DNA of 64,000 nt from Weeksella massiliensis (lineage in GTDB: Bacteria > Bacteroidota > Bacteroidia > Flavobacteriales > Weeksellaceae), in contig CCMH01000004.1 of assembly GCA_000751595.1 (NCBI GenBank), positions 271,590 to 335,589 of the forward strand, in the 5' to 3' direction. Every line of letters starts with the position of its first letter. Position 1 is the stretch's first letter. The position numbers and the translations under genes are program-made. Below are positions 8,305 to 19,133 of the stretch, in pieces. A model generated the notes under the pieces. The model saw only the letters and a program-made list of their open reading frames with translations. It made no database searches and was not told where the DNA came from.

Positions 8305-9180
8305 TTAGCTTGCAGACGAAGTTGCAACCTCACGGTTGATTTTTTTCACCAAACCTTGCAGCGTGTTTCCTGGGCCAACTTCTATAAATTCTGTCGCACC
8401 ATCTGCAATCATATTTTGTACCGATTGTGTCCATTTTACAGGAGCAGTCAATTGAGCAATCAGATTCTTTTTCAGTTCTGCCGGTTCTGTCACCGCAGTG
8501 GTTGTAACATTCTGATAAACTGGACAAATAGGCGTATTGAAAGTTGTTTCTTCTATCGCTTTAGCCAACTCTTCTTCTGCGGGTTTCATCAAAGGTGAAT
8601 GGAAAGCTCCACCAACAGGCAAAATCAATGCACGTCTAGCACCAGCATCTTTTAAGAATTCACATGCTTTTTCTACAGCCGGAATCTCGCCCGAAATAAC
8701 CAATTGTCCAGGACAATTATAGTTAGCAGCAACAACAATCCCAGGTGTTTCTTTGCAAATATTTTCTACAATAAAATCATCTAATCCTAAAATTGCAGCC
8801 ATGGTAGAAGGTGTTTTTTCACAAGCTGCTTGCATAGCCATTGCTCTTTTGTACACCAACTGAAGTCCAGCTTCGAAATCGAGAACTTTCGCTGCTACCA
8901 AAGCAGAAATTTCACCCAACGAATGTCCCGCAACCATCGAAGGTGCAAAATCTTGAATGGTCTGAGCCAAAATTACCGAATGTAAAAAAACAGCCGGCTG
9001 AGTAACTTTGGTTTGTTTTAGATCGTCGGCACTTCCTCCGAACATGATTTTAGAAATAGAAAATCCTAACAGTTCATCTGCTTTGTCGAAAAGTGCTTTG
9101 GCTTCTGCATGATTATCGTACAAATCTTTCCCCATTCCGCTGAATTGAGCTCCTTGACCTGGAAAAATATAAGCTTTCAT
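8305..9180 (-). CDS. fabD: Malonyl-CoA:ACP transacylase
   Basis: A 291-residue FabD. MKAYIFPGQGAQFSGMG is the family N-terminus, GHSLGE holds the catalytic Ser (about residue 87), ANYNCPGQLVISG and GGAFHSPLM include the catalytic His, and FIEVGPGNTLQGLV closes the domain. It loads malonyl units from CoA onto acyl carrier protein for fatty acid synthesis. The upstream neighbour is a GT2 whose stop abuts the ATG at 9180, so transcription may run through from it. Confidence 0.95.
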   Translation of the reverse strand: MKAYIFPGQGAQFSGMGKDLYDNHAEAKALFDKADELLGFSISKIMFGGSADDLKQTKVTQPAVFLHSVILAQTIQDFAPSMVAGHSLGEISALVAAKVLDFEAGLQLVYKRAMAMQAACEKTPSTMAAILGLDDFIVENICKETPGIVVAANYNCPGQLVISGEIPAVEKACEFLKDAGARRALILPVGGAFHSPLMKPAEEELAKAIEETTFNTPICPVYQNVTTTAVTEPAELKKNLIAQLTAPVKWTQSVQNMIADGATEFIEVGPGNTLQGLVKKINREVATSSAS

Positions 9181-9939
9181 TTATTTTATATTTTTTATTA
9201 ATTTATTGAGATAATAATATCGTAAATATACAGCTTTTGCATTGAGAATTGCCAACTGTAATCCCGCGACACCATCGAGAATACCAAGCTTGATAAAATA
9301 TTGGGTAATAAATCTTGCGCTTGGTTTTATATAATAATGGAATGCTGTTGGCTTTTTGTTTTCTTTGTGCAATTGCGCTGCTTTCAATCTCGAATAATAA
9401 TCGAGTTTTACTTTATAGGTATTGATATTGGTAACCGAATAATGTTTTAAGGTTCCTTTGAGTACTTCAGATTTTCCATCGACCAATAAACGTTCGTGCA
9501 CATAGGTTTTGTCATCATACCGACAAAAACGTTTATCGAATAAACGATAAGCCTGATCGAGATTGAGTCCTGAAAAATGTATTGGTTTTCCTAAAAAATA
9601 AAATTTACGTTTTATTTTATACGCGACTACTCCATCATCTAAACCGACCTTGTGTTTGATTTCTTCTTCGAGCGCCGGATGAATAAATTCATCAGCATCA
9701 AGAAAAAGAACCCAAGAATGCTTCGCAAGCGAAAGGGCATAATTTCTTTGATTAGCAAAATTATCGAATGCACGCTTATAAAACCGAACTTTCGGATTTT
9801 GTAAAGCAATTTTTTGAGTTTGATCGGTACTGTAGGAATCAACAATGATAATTTCGTCTACAAAATCCAATTGTTGTAGATAATCCTTAATCCATTGAGC
9901 CTCATTGTATGCGATGAGTAACGCGGAAATTTTCACCAT
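9181..9939 (-). CDS. Family 2 glycosyltransferase, WaaE/KdtX-like LPS core type
   Basis: About 252 residues from the ATG at 9939 (MVKISALLIAYNEAQWIKDY). It has IIIVDSYSTDQTQKIA, LFLDADEFIHPALEEEI (DxD) and HERLLVDGK, the pattern of WaaE-like beta-glycosyltransferases that add glucose or related sugars to the inner core of LPS. The ORF could extend to 10020, but that leader is hydrophobic, AT-rich and lies in the divergent promoter region, so I did not use it. The donor sugar is inferred only from family. Confidence 0.82.
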   Translation of the reverse strand: MVKISALLIAYNEAQWIKDYLQQLDFVDEIIIVDSYSTDQTQKIALQNPKVRFYKRAFDNFANQRNYALSLAKHSWVLFLDADEFIHPALEEEIKHKVGLDDGVVAYKIKRKFYFLGKPIHFSGLNLDQAYRLFDKRFCRYDDKTYVHERLLVDGKSEVLKGTLKHYSVTNINTYKVKLDYYSRLKAAQLHKENKKPTAFHYYIKPSARFITQYFIKLGILDGVAGLQLAILNAKAVYLRYYYLNKLIKNIK

Positions 9940-10020
9940 TACAGATGCAATATTATGGAATATTGTTAAAATTATTAAGAAAATTAATTTATATTTATCA
10001 AGTTTAAAACACAAAACCAC

Positions 10021-10845
10021 ATGAAGAAATTCTCAACTAGTGTCATAATCAGCACCTATAATCAACCTCTGTGGCTAGAAAAAGTTTTACTTGGCTATAT
10101 GCAACAAGATTTTAGGGATTTTGAAGTCATTATAGCTGATGATGGCTCTACCGAAGAAACCAAAAAACTTATCAATAAATATAGAAACAAAACTTTTTTC
10201 CCGATAAAACATGTCTGGCAAGAAGATTTAGGTTTCAGAAAAACATTAATTCTCAACAAAGCAATTTTATCAAGTAACTCCGATTATCTTATTTTTACCG
10301 ATGGCGATTGCATTCCTAGAAAAGATTTCATCACTACCCATATTGCCTACAGAACGCACAAACATTACCTCTCGGGCGGTTACATAAAACTTACACGAGA
10401 AGTTTCCAATGCAATAGAAAAAAGTGATATCGAAAATCAATTATGTTTTGATAAGAATTGGTTGGTAGAAAAAGGACAAAAAGACAACTTCAAACTTGCC
10501 AAGCTCCTGCGTAGTACTTTGCTCAAAAGTATCATGAATCGTGTAACGACAACTGCACCAACCTGGAATGGTCACAACTCTTCTGGTTGGAAAAAAGATA
10601 TTTTAGAAGTCAATGGCTTTGATGAGCGCATGGTTTATGGTGGCGAAGATCGAGAACTTGGCGAACGATTGAGCAATAACGGAATCCGAGCGAAACAAAT
10701 ACGATTTTCAGCTATCTGCATACACCTCGATCACGACCGAAATTATGAGAAACCTTCGGGTTGGAAAGAAAATAACGACATCCGAGAAAAGACAGTTTCA
10801 GAAAAAGTAACATGGACCAATCATGGAATAAAAGAAAAATCGTAA
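10021..10845 (+). CDS. Family 2 glycosyltransferase (galactosyltransferase-type C-terminus)
   Basis: A 274-residue GT-A enzyme: SVIISTYNQPLWLEKVL, IIADDGSTEETKKL, IFTDGDCIPRKDFI (DxD) and NGFDERMVYGGEDRELGERL. The motif order matches the GT2 at 5722-6519, so the two are probably paralogues acting in the same polysaccharide pathway. It is divergent from the WaaE-like enzyme and converges on a GT9 gene, with a terminator in between. No membrane segment is visible, so it should act on the cytoplasmic face. Confidence 0.83.
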   Translation: MKKFSTSVIISTYNQPLWLEKVLLGYMQQDFRDFEVIIADDGSTEETKKLINKYRNKTFFPIKHVWQEDLGFRKTLILNKAILSSNSDYLIFTDGDCIPRKDFITTHIAYRTHKHYLSGGYIKLTREVSNAIEKSDIENQLCFDKNWLVEKGQKDNFKLAKLLRSTLLKSIMNRVTTTAPTWNGHNSSGWKKDILEVNGFDERMVYGGEDRELGERLSNNGIRAKQIRFSAICIHLDHDRNYEKPSGWKENNDIREKTVSEKVTWTNHGIKEKS

Positions 10846-10866
10846 TCGGTTTTTCTTTTTTTTTTT
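10834..10866. terminator. Terminator between convergent GT2 and GT9
   Basis: GAAAAATCG / CGGTTTTTC (9 bp, one G-U) around the stop codon, followed by a T tract to 10866. It overlaps the last codons of the GT2 gene. Confidence 0.5.
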
Positions 10867-10875
10867 GATTAGATT

Positions 10876-11946
10876 TTATTTGGCTTCTTGATGTCTTTCT
10901 AAAAATTCGGTCAACTGTTCGGTAAAAAACTCAGGACGAAATTCTTGGTACAATTCATCGGTTTCGTTTTTCAAGCTTTGTTCACTTTTACCAGCAATCA
11001 AATTCGGTTGATAATCATTGAGATGAACGCCAACATGTTGACTACCATCATCCAAAATACTCCAAATTTCTTTCGGTACCCAAGGCGAAAAAATCGTAAA
11101 AGTTGGCTTATTTAGCGCTTTAGAAATATTCACCGCGCCACCATCATTTCCTACCAAAACATCACAAAAATTCATCAATACAATAAAATCGCGTAATCCT
11201 TTGCCACTAATTGTCGTATTGATTTTCGCTTGAGTTTCGGGTAAACAAGCTTCTAAAATTTGTTGGGCTTGTTCTTGTTGATTCGGTAGAATATTAAACA
11301 AAATCGTGATGTTCTTTTGCTTAGCTATCGTATCCAAAACTTTCACCATATAGGCCGACGGATAGGATTTATTCGGCGAGCTCCCAAACAAACTCACCAT
11401 ACAAATTGTGGTATCTGCAATGGGCTCCACCATATTTTTACCGATTTCTAACTCCCGTTCATTGAAGTAAATTTTGGGTAAATAATCCATTTCCGATTCG
11501 TCCATAAAAGGTTTTAGCAACTCTAATCTTCGTTCGATTGCCAAGCCCTTGAAAGATTTTATATGCTCTACGTAGGGCAATTTTACGGTATATACCCCTA
11601 GCCTATTTTTCTCTTTATAACCAATTCTTTTTTTAGCTCCCGAAAAATAAGTTATCAAATTACTGCCGATTTTCCCGTAAGCATCAATCACAACATCATA
11701 TTTAGATGCGCGAATACTTCGGATAAAATCATAAAATTCTAGCACATTATTTTTTTGCAAATCACCATAAATCACCAATTGATCGATGTTCGGATTTCCC
11801 TGTAAAACAGGAAGCGTATTCGGTGCAACGAGATAATGGATCTTAGCATTTGGGAACTTCCTTTTCAGGTTATTGCAAATCAAAGAACTGATTAATACGT
11901 CGCCGATCATTTTTTCTTGGATGATCAAAATTTTCTGATGATTCAT
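10876..11946 (-). CDS. Family 9 glycosyltransferase (ADP-heptose:LPS heptosyltransferase-like)
   Basis: A 356-residue GT-B enzyme. The N-terminus KILIIQEKMIGDVLISSLI is the GT9 signature. The C-terminal half has CMVSLFGSSPNKSYP and DVLVGNDGGAVNISKALNKP, which form the nucleotide-sugar site. Family members transfer heptose to Kdo or heptose in the LPS inner core. It completes the local set of core-type enzymes (Kdo-kinase-like, WaaE-like, GT9). A TATTTTTG box lies 4 nt before the ATG at 11946. Confidence 0.87.
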   Translation of the reverse strand: MNHQKILIIQEKMIGDVLISSLICNNLKRKFPNAKIHYLVAPNTLPVLQGNPNIDQLVIYGDLQKNNVLEFYDFIRSIRASKYDVVIDAYGKIGSNLITYFSGAKKRIGYKEKNRLGVYTVKLPYVEHIKSFKGLAIERRLELLKPFMDESEMDYLPKIYFNERELEIGKNMVEPIADTTICMVSLFGSSPNKSYPSAYMVKVLDTIAKQKNITILFNILPNQQEQAQQILEACLPETQAKINTTISGKGLRDFIVLMNFCDVLVGNDGGAVNISKALNKPTFTIFSPWVPKEIWSILDDGSQHVGVHLNDYQPNLIAGKSEQSLKNETDELYQEFRPEFFTEQLTEFLERHQEAK

Positions 11947-11950
11947 TTCG

Positions 11951-11958
11951 CAAAAATA
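11951..11958 (-). promoter_or_regulatory. -7 box TATTTTTG 4 nt before the GT9 start
   Basis: TATTTTTG-CGAA-ATG on the minus strand, fitting TAnnTTTG with leaderless geometry. No obvious -33 element. Confidence 0.45.
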
Positions 11959-12010
11959 TTGAATAAAACATTACCTTCTAAAAAAATAAATTTATCTGTC
12001 GAAGATTTGT

Positions 12011-12018
12011 TAATTTTG
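12011..12018 (+). promoter_or_regulatory. -7 box TAATTTTG for dnaG
   Basis: TAATTTTG, an exact TAnnTTTG match, 22 nt before the preferred TTG start of dnaG. Confidence 0.5.
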
Positions 12019-12040
12019 TACGTTCTAAAAGTTGTCTATT

Positions 12041-13972
12041 TTGATTACCCAGAAAACAATTGATGAAATTTTTGATACCGCGCGTGTAGAAGAAGTCATT
12101 GGCGATTTTGTCCAACTCAAGAGAGCGGGTGCAAATCTCAAAGGACTTTCACCCTTTGCCAATGAAAAAACACCATCTTTTGTAGTTTCTCCGGGGAAGC
12201 AAATCTGGAAGTGCTTTTCTTCGGGCCGAGGGGGCAATGTCGTTACTTTTATCATGGAAATCGAGCAGTTTACCTATCCGGAAGCTTTGCGTTGGTTGGC
12301 CAAAAAATACAATATTGAGATTGAAGAAGACCGAAGTTATACGCCAGAAGACAACGAAGCCTTAAAAAATAAAGAAAGTCTTTTTCTTATTACCGAAGCG
12401 GCCAATCAGTTCTTTCAGCAACAGCTACTACAAACCGATGAAGGTAAAAATATTGGTTTGAGTTATTTTAAAGAAAGAGGTTTTACTACACAAACCATCG
12501 AAAAATTTCAATTGGGCTATTCGCCTTCTACTTGGGATGCTTTTGCAAATTTTGCCGAAGAAAAAGGATATGCCAAAACCATCATCGAGCAATCTGGATT
12601 GGTAATTTATAAAGAAGATAAAAAGTTCGACCGATTCCGAGAACGGGTTATTTTTCCTATTTTCAGTTATTCGGGTAGAACATTGGGTTTTGGAGGTCGA
12701 ATATTGAGAAACGATCGCAAAAATGCAGCAAAATATCTCAATTCTCCTGAGAACGAAATTTATCATAAAAGTAAAATACTATACGGACTTTTCCAATCCA
12801 AACAAAGCATCATTAGACAAAACCAATGTTTGTTGGTAGAAGGCTATACCGATGTTTTGGCGCTTCATCAGGCAGGGATAGAAAACGTTGTGGCCAGTTC
12901 TGGAACAGCTCTTACGAAAGAGCAAATTCTTCTGATCAAGCGTTTAACACCCAACATTACGATTTTATATGATGGTGATGCAGCGGGGATCAAAGCTTCT
13001 TTCCGAGGAATTGATTTGATTTTGGAACAAGAAATGAATGTTCGGGTTTTACTTTTTCCTGATGGTCAAGACCCCGATTCGTTTGCAAAAAATCATACCG
13101 AAGAAGAAATCAAAACGTTTATAGACGAAAACGCAACCGATTTCATTCAGTTCAAGGCTAAAATTTTGATGGAAGATGCCGAAAATGATCCGATCAAGAA
13201 AGCAGAACTAACCCGAAATATTGTCGAAAGTATTGCCTTAATTCCGAATCTGATTCAACAAGAGATTTACATCGAAGAAACGGCAAAATTGATGCAAGTG
13301 AGCAATAAAGTTCTCTTCAAAGAACTTGCTCAACACACTCAAAAAATCAATCAACAACAAGCTAAAGAAGAGAAAAAAGGCACGCCCGAACTCAAGGTAA
13401 AAAAAGCAGATCTCACCGAAGTAGTTGATCCGATTGCTGCTGTCGAAGAAAAAATCATTCAGCTTATTTTACAATTTGGCGACAAAGTAATTCATCTACA
13501 AGATGAAGATAATGAGCAATATGAAACCACGGTTATAGAAGAAGTAATTGATCAATTAGAGACGGATAACTTACACTTTCAGAATCAGTTCTATCAAAAA
13601 ATATTAGATGATGTAATCGTTGGATATGAAAAAGATGAATTAAGAACGAGTGATTTTTTTATAAAAATTATGGATGAAGAAATTACCAATTTCACTTCTC
13701 AAGCATTGATTTCTCCCTACCATGTGAGTAAAAACTGGAAAGAAAAACAACAGATTTTCATCAAAGATATCGAATACAATATTGATAAAGAGGTAAAAGA
13801 CACACTCTTAAATTTCAAAAGTTTGTATGTGCAAAACGAAATAAAAAAACTACTTCCACTAACCCAAAGTTCTGATTTTGAAGGTGAAGTGAGAATCGAA
13901 ATTTTAGAGAAAATTATGCACCTAACGAAACTAAAAAACTACCTAAATCACTTCCTCAATCGAGTGGTATAA
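12041..13972 (+). CDS. dnaG: DNA primase
   Basis: A 643-residue primase that lays RNA primers at the replication fork. N-terminal CHC2-like domain (to about residue 100), then the TOPRIM core with LLVEGYTDVLALHQAG and LYDGDAAGIKAS (catalytic acidic residues), and a helical C-terminal region for DnaB contact. There is no ATG: I favour TTG at 12041, giving MITQKTIDEIFDTARVEEV, which aligns with other Bacteroidetes DnaG starts; TTG at 12032 is the alternative. The zinc site is degenerate (SPFANEK and KCFSSG where CPFHNEK and HCFGCG are usual). dnaB lies in the same window at 45 kb. Confidence 0.93.
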   Translation: MITQKTIDEIFDTARVEEVIGDFVQLKRAGANLKGLSPFANEKTPSFVVSPGKQIWKCFSSGRGGNVVTFIMEIEQFTYPEALRWLAKKYNIEIEEDRSYTPEDNEALKNKESLFLITEAANQFFQQQLLQTDEGKNIGLSYFKERGFTTQTIEKFQLGYSPSTWDAFANFAEEKGYAKTIIEQSGLVIYKEDKKFDRFRERVIFPIFSYSGRTLGFGGRILRNDRKNAAKYLNSPENEIYHKSKILYGLFQSKQSIIRQNQCLLVEGYTDVLALHQAGIENVVASSGTALTKEQILLIKRLTPNITILYDGDAAGIKASFRGIDLILEQEMNVRVLLFPDGQDPDSFAKNHTEEEIKTFIDENATDFIQFKAKILMEDAENDPIKKAELTRNIVESIALIPNLIQQEIYIEETAKLMQVSNKVLFKELAQHTQKINQQQAKEEKKGTPELKVKKADLTEVVDPIAAVEEKIIQLILQFGDKVIHLQDEDNEQYETTVIEEVIDQLETDNLHFQNQFYQKILDDVIVGYEKDELRTSDFFIKIMDEEITNFTSQALISPYHVSKNWKEKQQIFIKDIEYNIDKEVKDTLLNFKSLYVQNEIKKLLPLTQSSDFEGEVRIEILEKIMHLTKLKNYLNHFLNRVV

Positions 13973-13973
13973 A

Positions 13974-14528
13974 TCAATCTAAGTTGATGCCGATAAGTTT
14001 CGCACCAAATTCCTGATAAGCAATGATTGTTTTTTTACCAAACTGACAATCGACCAAGAAAATGTTTTTCAATGGAAATTCTAAAACGAGCTGAACCGCG
14101 CAACGAATCACGCCGGCATGCGTTATAACCAAGACTTTCTTGTGTTTTTCTTCTTTCAAATTTGAAATAAAATCTTTTACACGAAGATACAAATCGTATA
14201 AACTTTCACCATTTTTGGTAGGATGAAAAACAAAATCCTCATACCAAGGATCGATTTCATCGTTCGGAATTTCTGTCCATTTCTTTCCTTCCCAATCCCC
14301 AAAATTCAGTTCCATAATGCGTTCATCAACTTTGTATTCAAGCTTAAAATGCTCGGCAATTTTCGTACAACGTTCCGACGGACTCGACACAATACAATCA
14401 TAATCTGTATCCAATTGTATCCTACCGAAATCATCTAAATAATCATCAGACAAAGAAATATCCGACTTACCATAACATCTATTTTCAGGATTATAAACGG
14501 CTGTATGCCTCAAGAAATGAACTTCCAT
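13974..14528 (-). CDS. cobC: Alpha-ribazole phosphatase-like histidine phosphatase
   Basis: A 184-residue phosphoglycerate-mutase-fold phosphatase. The catalytic RH is in MEVHFLRHTAVYN (His8), a second set in SSPSERCTKIA, the acid in MELNFGDWEGKKW, and the distal His in ITHAGVIRC. Within a cobS-cobT operon the expected job is removing the 5' phosphate of alpha-ribazole or of cobalamin phosphate. It overlaps cobS by 19 bp and converges with dnaG, whose stop is 1 bp away. Confidence 0.85.
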   Translation of the reverse strand: MEVHFLRHTAVYNPENRCYGKSDISLSDDYLDDFGRIQLDTDYDCIVSSPSERCTKIAEHFKLEYKVDERIMELNFGDWEGKKWTEIPNDEIDPWYEDFVFHPTKNGESLYDLYLRVKDFISNLKEEKHKKVLVITHAGVIRCAVQLVLEFPLKNIFLVDCQFGKKTIIAYQEFGAKLIGINLD

Positions 14529-15289
14529 ACCAATAGTGTTCCTAAATAAATTAATACTTCACAAACCTGCTGAACGGTTCCTAAACAATCGCCTGTGTAG
14601 CCACCGATATGCTTTTTGAAATACCAGCCTAAATAGATTTTACCCAAAAAAGCAAGAAAAAAAACACCTATAAATGCAGGGTTTTTGAAGAAAATCAACA
14701 ACAATAGAACAGGTAAAAAGCTAATGAATAAGGCTTTCTTATCCAGAGGTTTATTCGCCAACGGTTTCGATTTGCTCTGATCGATATCTCGTACATATTG
14801 ATGCGTGTAAATCATCGTACCCGATAAAAATCGGCTCGCAGTATGAGCAAAAATAAGGACCAAAAAAACAGTAGAAAAATGATGATCAAGCAAGGCAGAA
14901 ATTGCAAAAAATTTAAGTCCAAAAAGGAGAATAATACCAATCGCACCATAAGCTCCTACTCGACTATCTTTCATGATGGTTAGGATTTTCTCCTTGCCAT
15001 ATCCGCCTCCAAAATTATCGCACACATCGATAAAACCATCTTCATGAAAAGCACCGGTCAGCAAAACATTACCGATCATCATTAGAATTATCGCAATCGA
15101 AGGATCGAACAATTGCCAACCGAGATACAGAAAAAGGGCGTTGCAAACCCCAACGATAACCCCGACCCATGAAAAGTATTTTTGGGATTGATTCATGATT
15201 TGTTCCGAATACGGAAGCTTTGCCAGAATCGGAATTCGGGTGAAAAACATGATCGCCGTCGCTAAATAAATCAATTCTCTTTTCAGCAC
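14510..15289 (-). CDS. cobS: Adenosylcobinamide-GDP ribazoletransferase (cobalamin synthase)
   Basis: A 259-residue polytopic membrane enzyme that joins alpha-ribazole to adenosylcobinamide-GDP, the final step of B12 assembly. The family N-terminus AIMFFTRIPI is present. FHEDGFIDVCDNFGGG and MKDSRVGAYGAIG are the conserved acidic metal/substrate motifs, and GYTGDCLGTVQQ is the C-terminal one. Five to six hydrophobic segments can be seen. It lies between cobT (3 bp upstream) and cobC (overlapping). Confidence 0.93.
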   Translation of the reverse strand: MLKRELIYLATAIMFFTRIPILAKLPYSEQIMNQSQKYFSWVGVIVGVCNALFLYLGWQLFDPSIAIILMMIGNVLLTGAFHEDGFIDVCDNFGGGYGKEKILTIMKDSRVGAYGAIGIILLFGLKFFAISALLDHHFSTVFLVLIFAHTASRFLSGTMIYTHQYVRDIDQSKSKPLANKPLDKKALFISFLPVLLLLIFFKNPAFIGVFFLAFLGKIYLGWYFKKHIGGYTGDCLGTVQQVCEVLIYLGTLLVWKFIS

Positions 15290-15292
15290 AAT

Positions 15293-16893
<1,601 letters not shown>

Positions 16894-16897
16894 GTGA

Positions 16898-16905
16898 GAA
16901 AGGTA
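16898..16905 (-). promoter_or_regulatory. Imperfect -7 box TACCTTTC 4 nt before the AraC-HMA gene
   Basis: TACCTTTC-TCAC-GTG on the minus strand; one mismatch to TAnnTTTG, same leaderless geometry as other genes here. The remaining DNA up to 17154 (about 250 bp) is AT-rich and shows no cobalamin-riboswitch B12 box or other recognisable element. Confidence 0.3.
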
Positions 16906-17154
16906 CGTTTTTTTAAGATTTCCGACAAATGAGAGGCATTTTCATCGTTCTGTTTTGGGCAGGAAAAAATCAATATTGGTAAAATGAGAATTTTAGGAAA
17001 CAAAAAAAGACAAATCGACAACAAAGAATAATCAATTATGATTTATCTATAAAAATGATTAAAACACTGAAAAATATTTAATATTATTTGGAAAATTAAA
17101 TATTATATGCTATATTTAGAACTAAATCATGATTAAAACAATAAAATCGTCTTT

Positions 17155-17445
17155 ATGGAAAATCTATTTATCATGAAAAACACACAAACGGAAAAACCTA
17201 TTTTAGAACGGAGAAGCATGTGGATTGGTTTGGTTTTTACCCTAATCTTTGGTCCTTTCGGATTGATGTATTGTTCTGTAACCTGGGGAATTGTTATGTT
17301 GATCGTAACAGCTGCAGTGGCTTACTTTACAAGTGGGATTGGCTTGCTTATTTTATGGCCAGTTTTTTTGATCTTAACCTATTTCCTAATAGCTAGGCAT
17401 AATAACAAAGTGCAAAGCTTAAATCAAATTAACTATATGGATTAA
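17155..17445 (+). CDS. Small membrane protein, unknown function
   Basis: A 96-residue protein with two or three hydrophobic segments: MWIGLVFTLIFGPFGLMYCS, GIVMLIVTAAVAYFTSGIG and LILWPVFLILTYFLIA. A hydrophilic N-terminus and a short charged tail ending NQINYMD flank them. The pattern of FGPFGLMYCSVTWGIVM is reminiscent of small uncharacterised bacterial membrane proteins. The start may be 17155 or the second ATG at 17173. It is a single-gene unit closed by a strong terminator. No function is claimed. Confidence 0.65.
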   Translation: MENLFIMKNTQTEKPILERRSMWIGLVFTLIFGPFGLMYCSVTWGIVMLIVTAAVAYFTSGIGLLILWPVFLILTYFLIARHNNKVQSLNQINYMD

Positions 17446-17498
17446 TTTCTCTATTCTTTTTTTACAAATTCTTTGGTTAGTGAAAGCCTAACCAGAAG

Positions 17499-17525
17499 AA
17501 AACCGGCAAATGCCGGTTTTTTTTT
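17499..17525. terminator. Intrinsic terminator after small membrane protein gene
   Basis: AAAACCGGC / GCCGGTTTT with a 4-nt loop and a T9-10 run. A second weaker hairpin (GGTTAG/CTAACC, 17475-17493) precedes it. It serves the plus-strand gene and may also separate it from the convergent phosphorylase gene. Confidence 0.85.
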
Positions 17526-17556
17526 ATGCTCTATCTTCGCTATAAAAACGATAGAT

Positions 17557-18429
17557 TTATTTGGTTAAGCGTTCTAAGGCATATTCAATCATTCGATCTA
17601 CCGACTCGTACGGATTCTTACTGAATTGCCCTTGAATACGATTCGCAACAATGGTATTTACCGACAAAGCTTCGTGTCCCATCATTGCACAAAGTCCATA
17701 AATCGCCGACGTTTCCATCTCGAAATTAGAAATACGATGACCATCATACTCAAAATCAGTTAATAGTTCATTGATATTTACCGGATTGGGCTCTAAGCGC
17801 AAATAACGACCTTGCGGACCATAGAAACCACAAGCAGTAGCCGTAATTCCGTGATGGGTTTGTTCAGACGACAACAAATCGAATAATCGTTCAGAACCTT
17901 TTACAATGTAAGGATCAGCTTTTTTAGGCGACCAATTGCTGTGTTTGGTAAAAGCTTCTCCCATCGCAATATCAAAAACTTTTTCGCTTCCGACATAATG
18001 ATGCATCAAACCATCTAACCCAAGTCCATGCGAACCTAAACAAATAGAATCTACCGGAATATCACCTTGCAAAGCGCCCGAAGTCCCGAAACGGACAATC
18101 GTTAATTGACGTTTGGTCGGATTCTCTTCACCGGTTTCTAAATTGATATTGGCCAAGGCGTCTAATTCGGTCAAGACAATATCGATATTATCAGTTCCCA
18201 TCCCTGTAGAAATCACAGTAATTCTTTTTCCGTTCAGGCTTCCGGTATGAGAAATAATTTCGCGTTTAGCAGCTTTGTGTTCGATCTGATCAAAATGTCG
18301 AGAAACTCTTTCTACTCGATTCGGATCGCCCACCGTGATTACTAAATCGGCCAAATGTTCTGGTTTTATATTGCAGTGATAAATACTCCCATCGGGATTA
18401 AGTACCAATTCTGATGATGCTTTACTCAT
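17557..18429 (-). CDS. Nucleoside phosphorylase (uridine phosphorylase-like)
   Basis: A 290-residue PNP/UDP-family enzyme that splits a nucleoside with phosphate into base and ribose-1-phosphate. It has VITVGDPNRVERVSRHF near the N-terminus (phosphate-binding), VISTGMGTDNIDIV, TIVRFGTSGALQGDIPVDS, and NFEMETSAIYGLCAMMGH, where the Glu/Met segment binds the ribose. The last motif is typical of uridine phosphorylases, but purine activity cannot be excluded. It is a nucleotide-salvage enzyme in the cytoplasm. Confidence 0.88.
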   Translation of the reverse strand: MSKASSELVLNPDGSIYHCNIKPEHLADLVITVGDPNRVERVSRHFDQIEHKAAKREIISHTGSLNGKRITVISTGMGTDNIDIVLTELDALANINLETGEENPTKRQLTIVRFGTSGALQGDIPVDSICLGSHGLGLDGLMHHYVGSEKVFDIAMGEAFTKHSNWSPKKADPYIVKGSERLFDLLSSEQTHHGITATACGFYGPQGRYLRLEPNPVNINELLTDFEYDGHRISNFEMETSAIYGLCAMMGHEALSVNTIVANRIQGQFSKNPYESVDRMIEYALERLTK

Positions 18430-18468
18430 AACTATTTATTTTAAAAAATAAGGAGCTAAGATAGTAAA

Positions 18469-18792
18469 TTATCCGCCGACACGTTTTACTTTAAAGCCTT
18501 TTTCTTTGAGAAACTCCATAATACGGTCGCGATAATCGCCCTGAATAACGATTAATTCGTCCTTAAAAGTTCCTCCTACGCCAAGCAAAGTTTTTATTTC
18601 TTTGGTCAGAGATTTGAAATCACTATCTGCACCCGTATATCCTTCGATTACGGTATTGACTTTCCCATTTCTTTTTTCGTATTTACAAAGAAGCGGTTCG
18701 TCTTGTAACCATAGTCCGGTTTGTTCTTCTTTCTCTTCTTCTTGAAATTCGTGTTGAGGAAAGAGATTTTTCAACTGATCTTGTAAATCCAT
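18469..18792 (-). CDS. SUI1/eIF1-like translation initiation factor (YciH family)
   Basis: About 107 residues from the ATG at 18792 (MDLQDQLKNLFPQHEF). The C-terminal SUI1 fold has KRNGKVNTVIEGYTG, LTKEIKTLLGVGGTFKDELIVIQGDYRDRIMEFL and the basic tail KVKRVGG. Bacterial YciH proteins resemble eIF1 and may influence start-codon selection; the role in Bacteroidetes is not settled. The ORF could be extended to 18900, but that part is hydrophobic and not family-like. Confidence 0.85.
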   Translation of the reverse strand: MDLQDQLKNLFPQHEFQEEEKEEQTGLWLQDEPLLCKYEKRNGKVNTVIEGYTGADSDFKSLTKEIKTLLGVGGTFKDELIVIQGDYRDRIMEFLKEKGFKVKRVGG

Positions 18793-19133
18793 TTTATTAT
18801 TATCGTCTATTAGTATTCCATGATTATGCAAGCACAAAAAAGCAAATAAAAACTCATCATTCAACTTTTTGTGTGTTGACAAAGATAAAAAAAAGGACAC
18901 TTCCCTATTCTTTTATTTAGATTTCTTTGTGATTGTATTGGTTTTGAATGTTGCCTAAATTTGTTCAATTATATTGGCTATCATCATTTTTGATTAATCT
19001 AACCGTAATTGTTTTAATTCTACACTCTATTTTTTTACATTACTTCAATAAAAACATGTATTGGTTGTAGTTATTATATAATTTGCAGTTGCAACAGTAT
19101 AATATTTTCAATAATTTTAACAATTAATAATTA
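18793..19133. other. AT-rich intergenic stretch before the NUDIX gene
   Basis: About 340 bp, very AT-rich, with no credible ORF. A weak promoter-like TATAATTTG at 19077-19085 preceded by TTG at 19061 could drive the NUDIX-helicase pair. Nothing else recognisable. Confidence 0.3.

Noticed and set aside
16894..17154. Cobalamin riboswitch upstream of the cob operon
   Set aside because: No B12 box or GCCACTG element on either strand.
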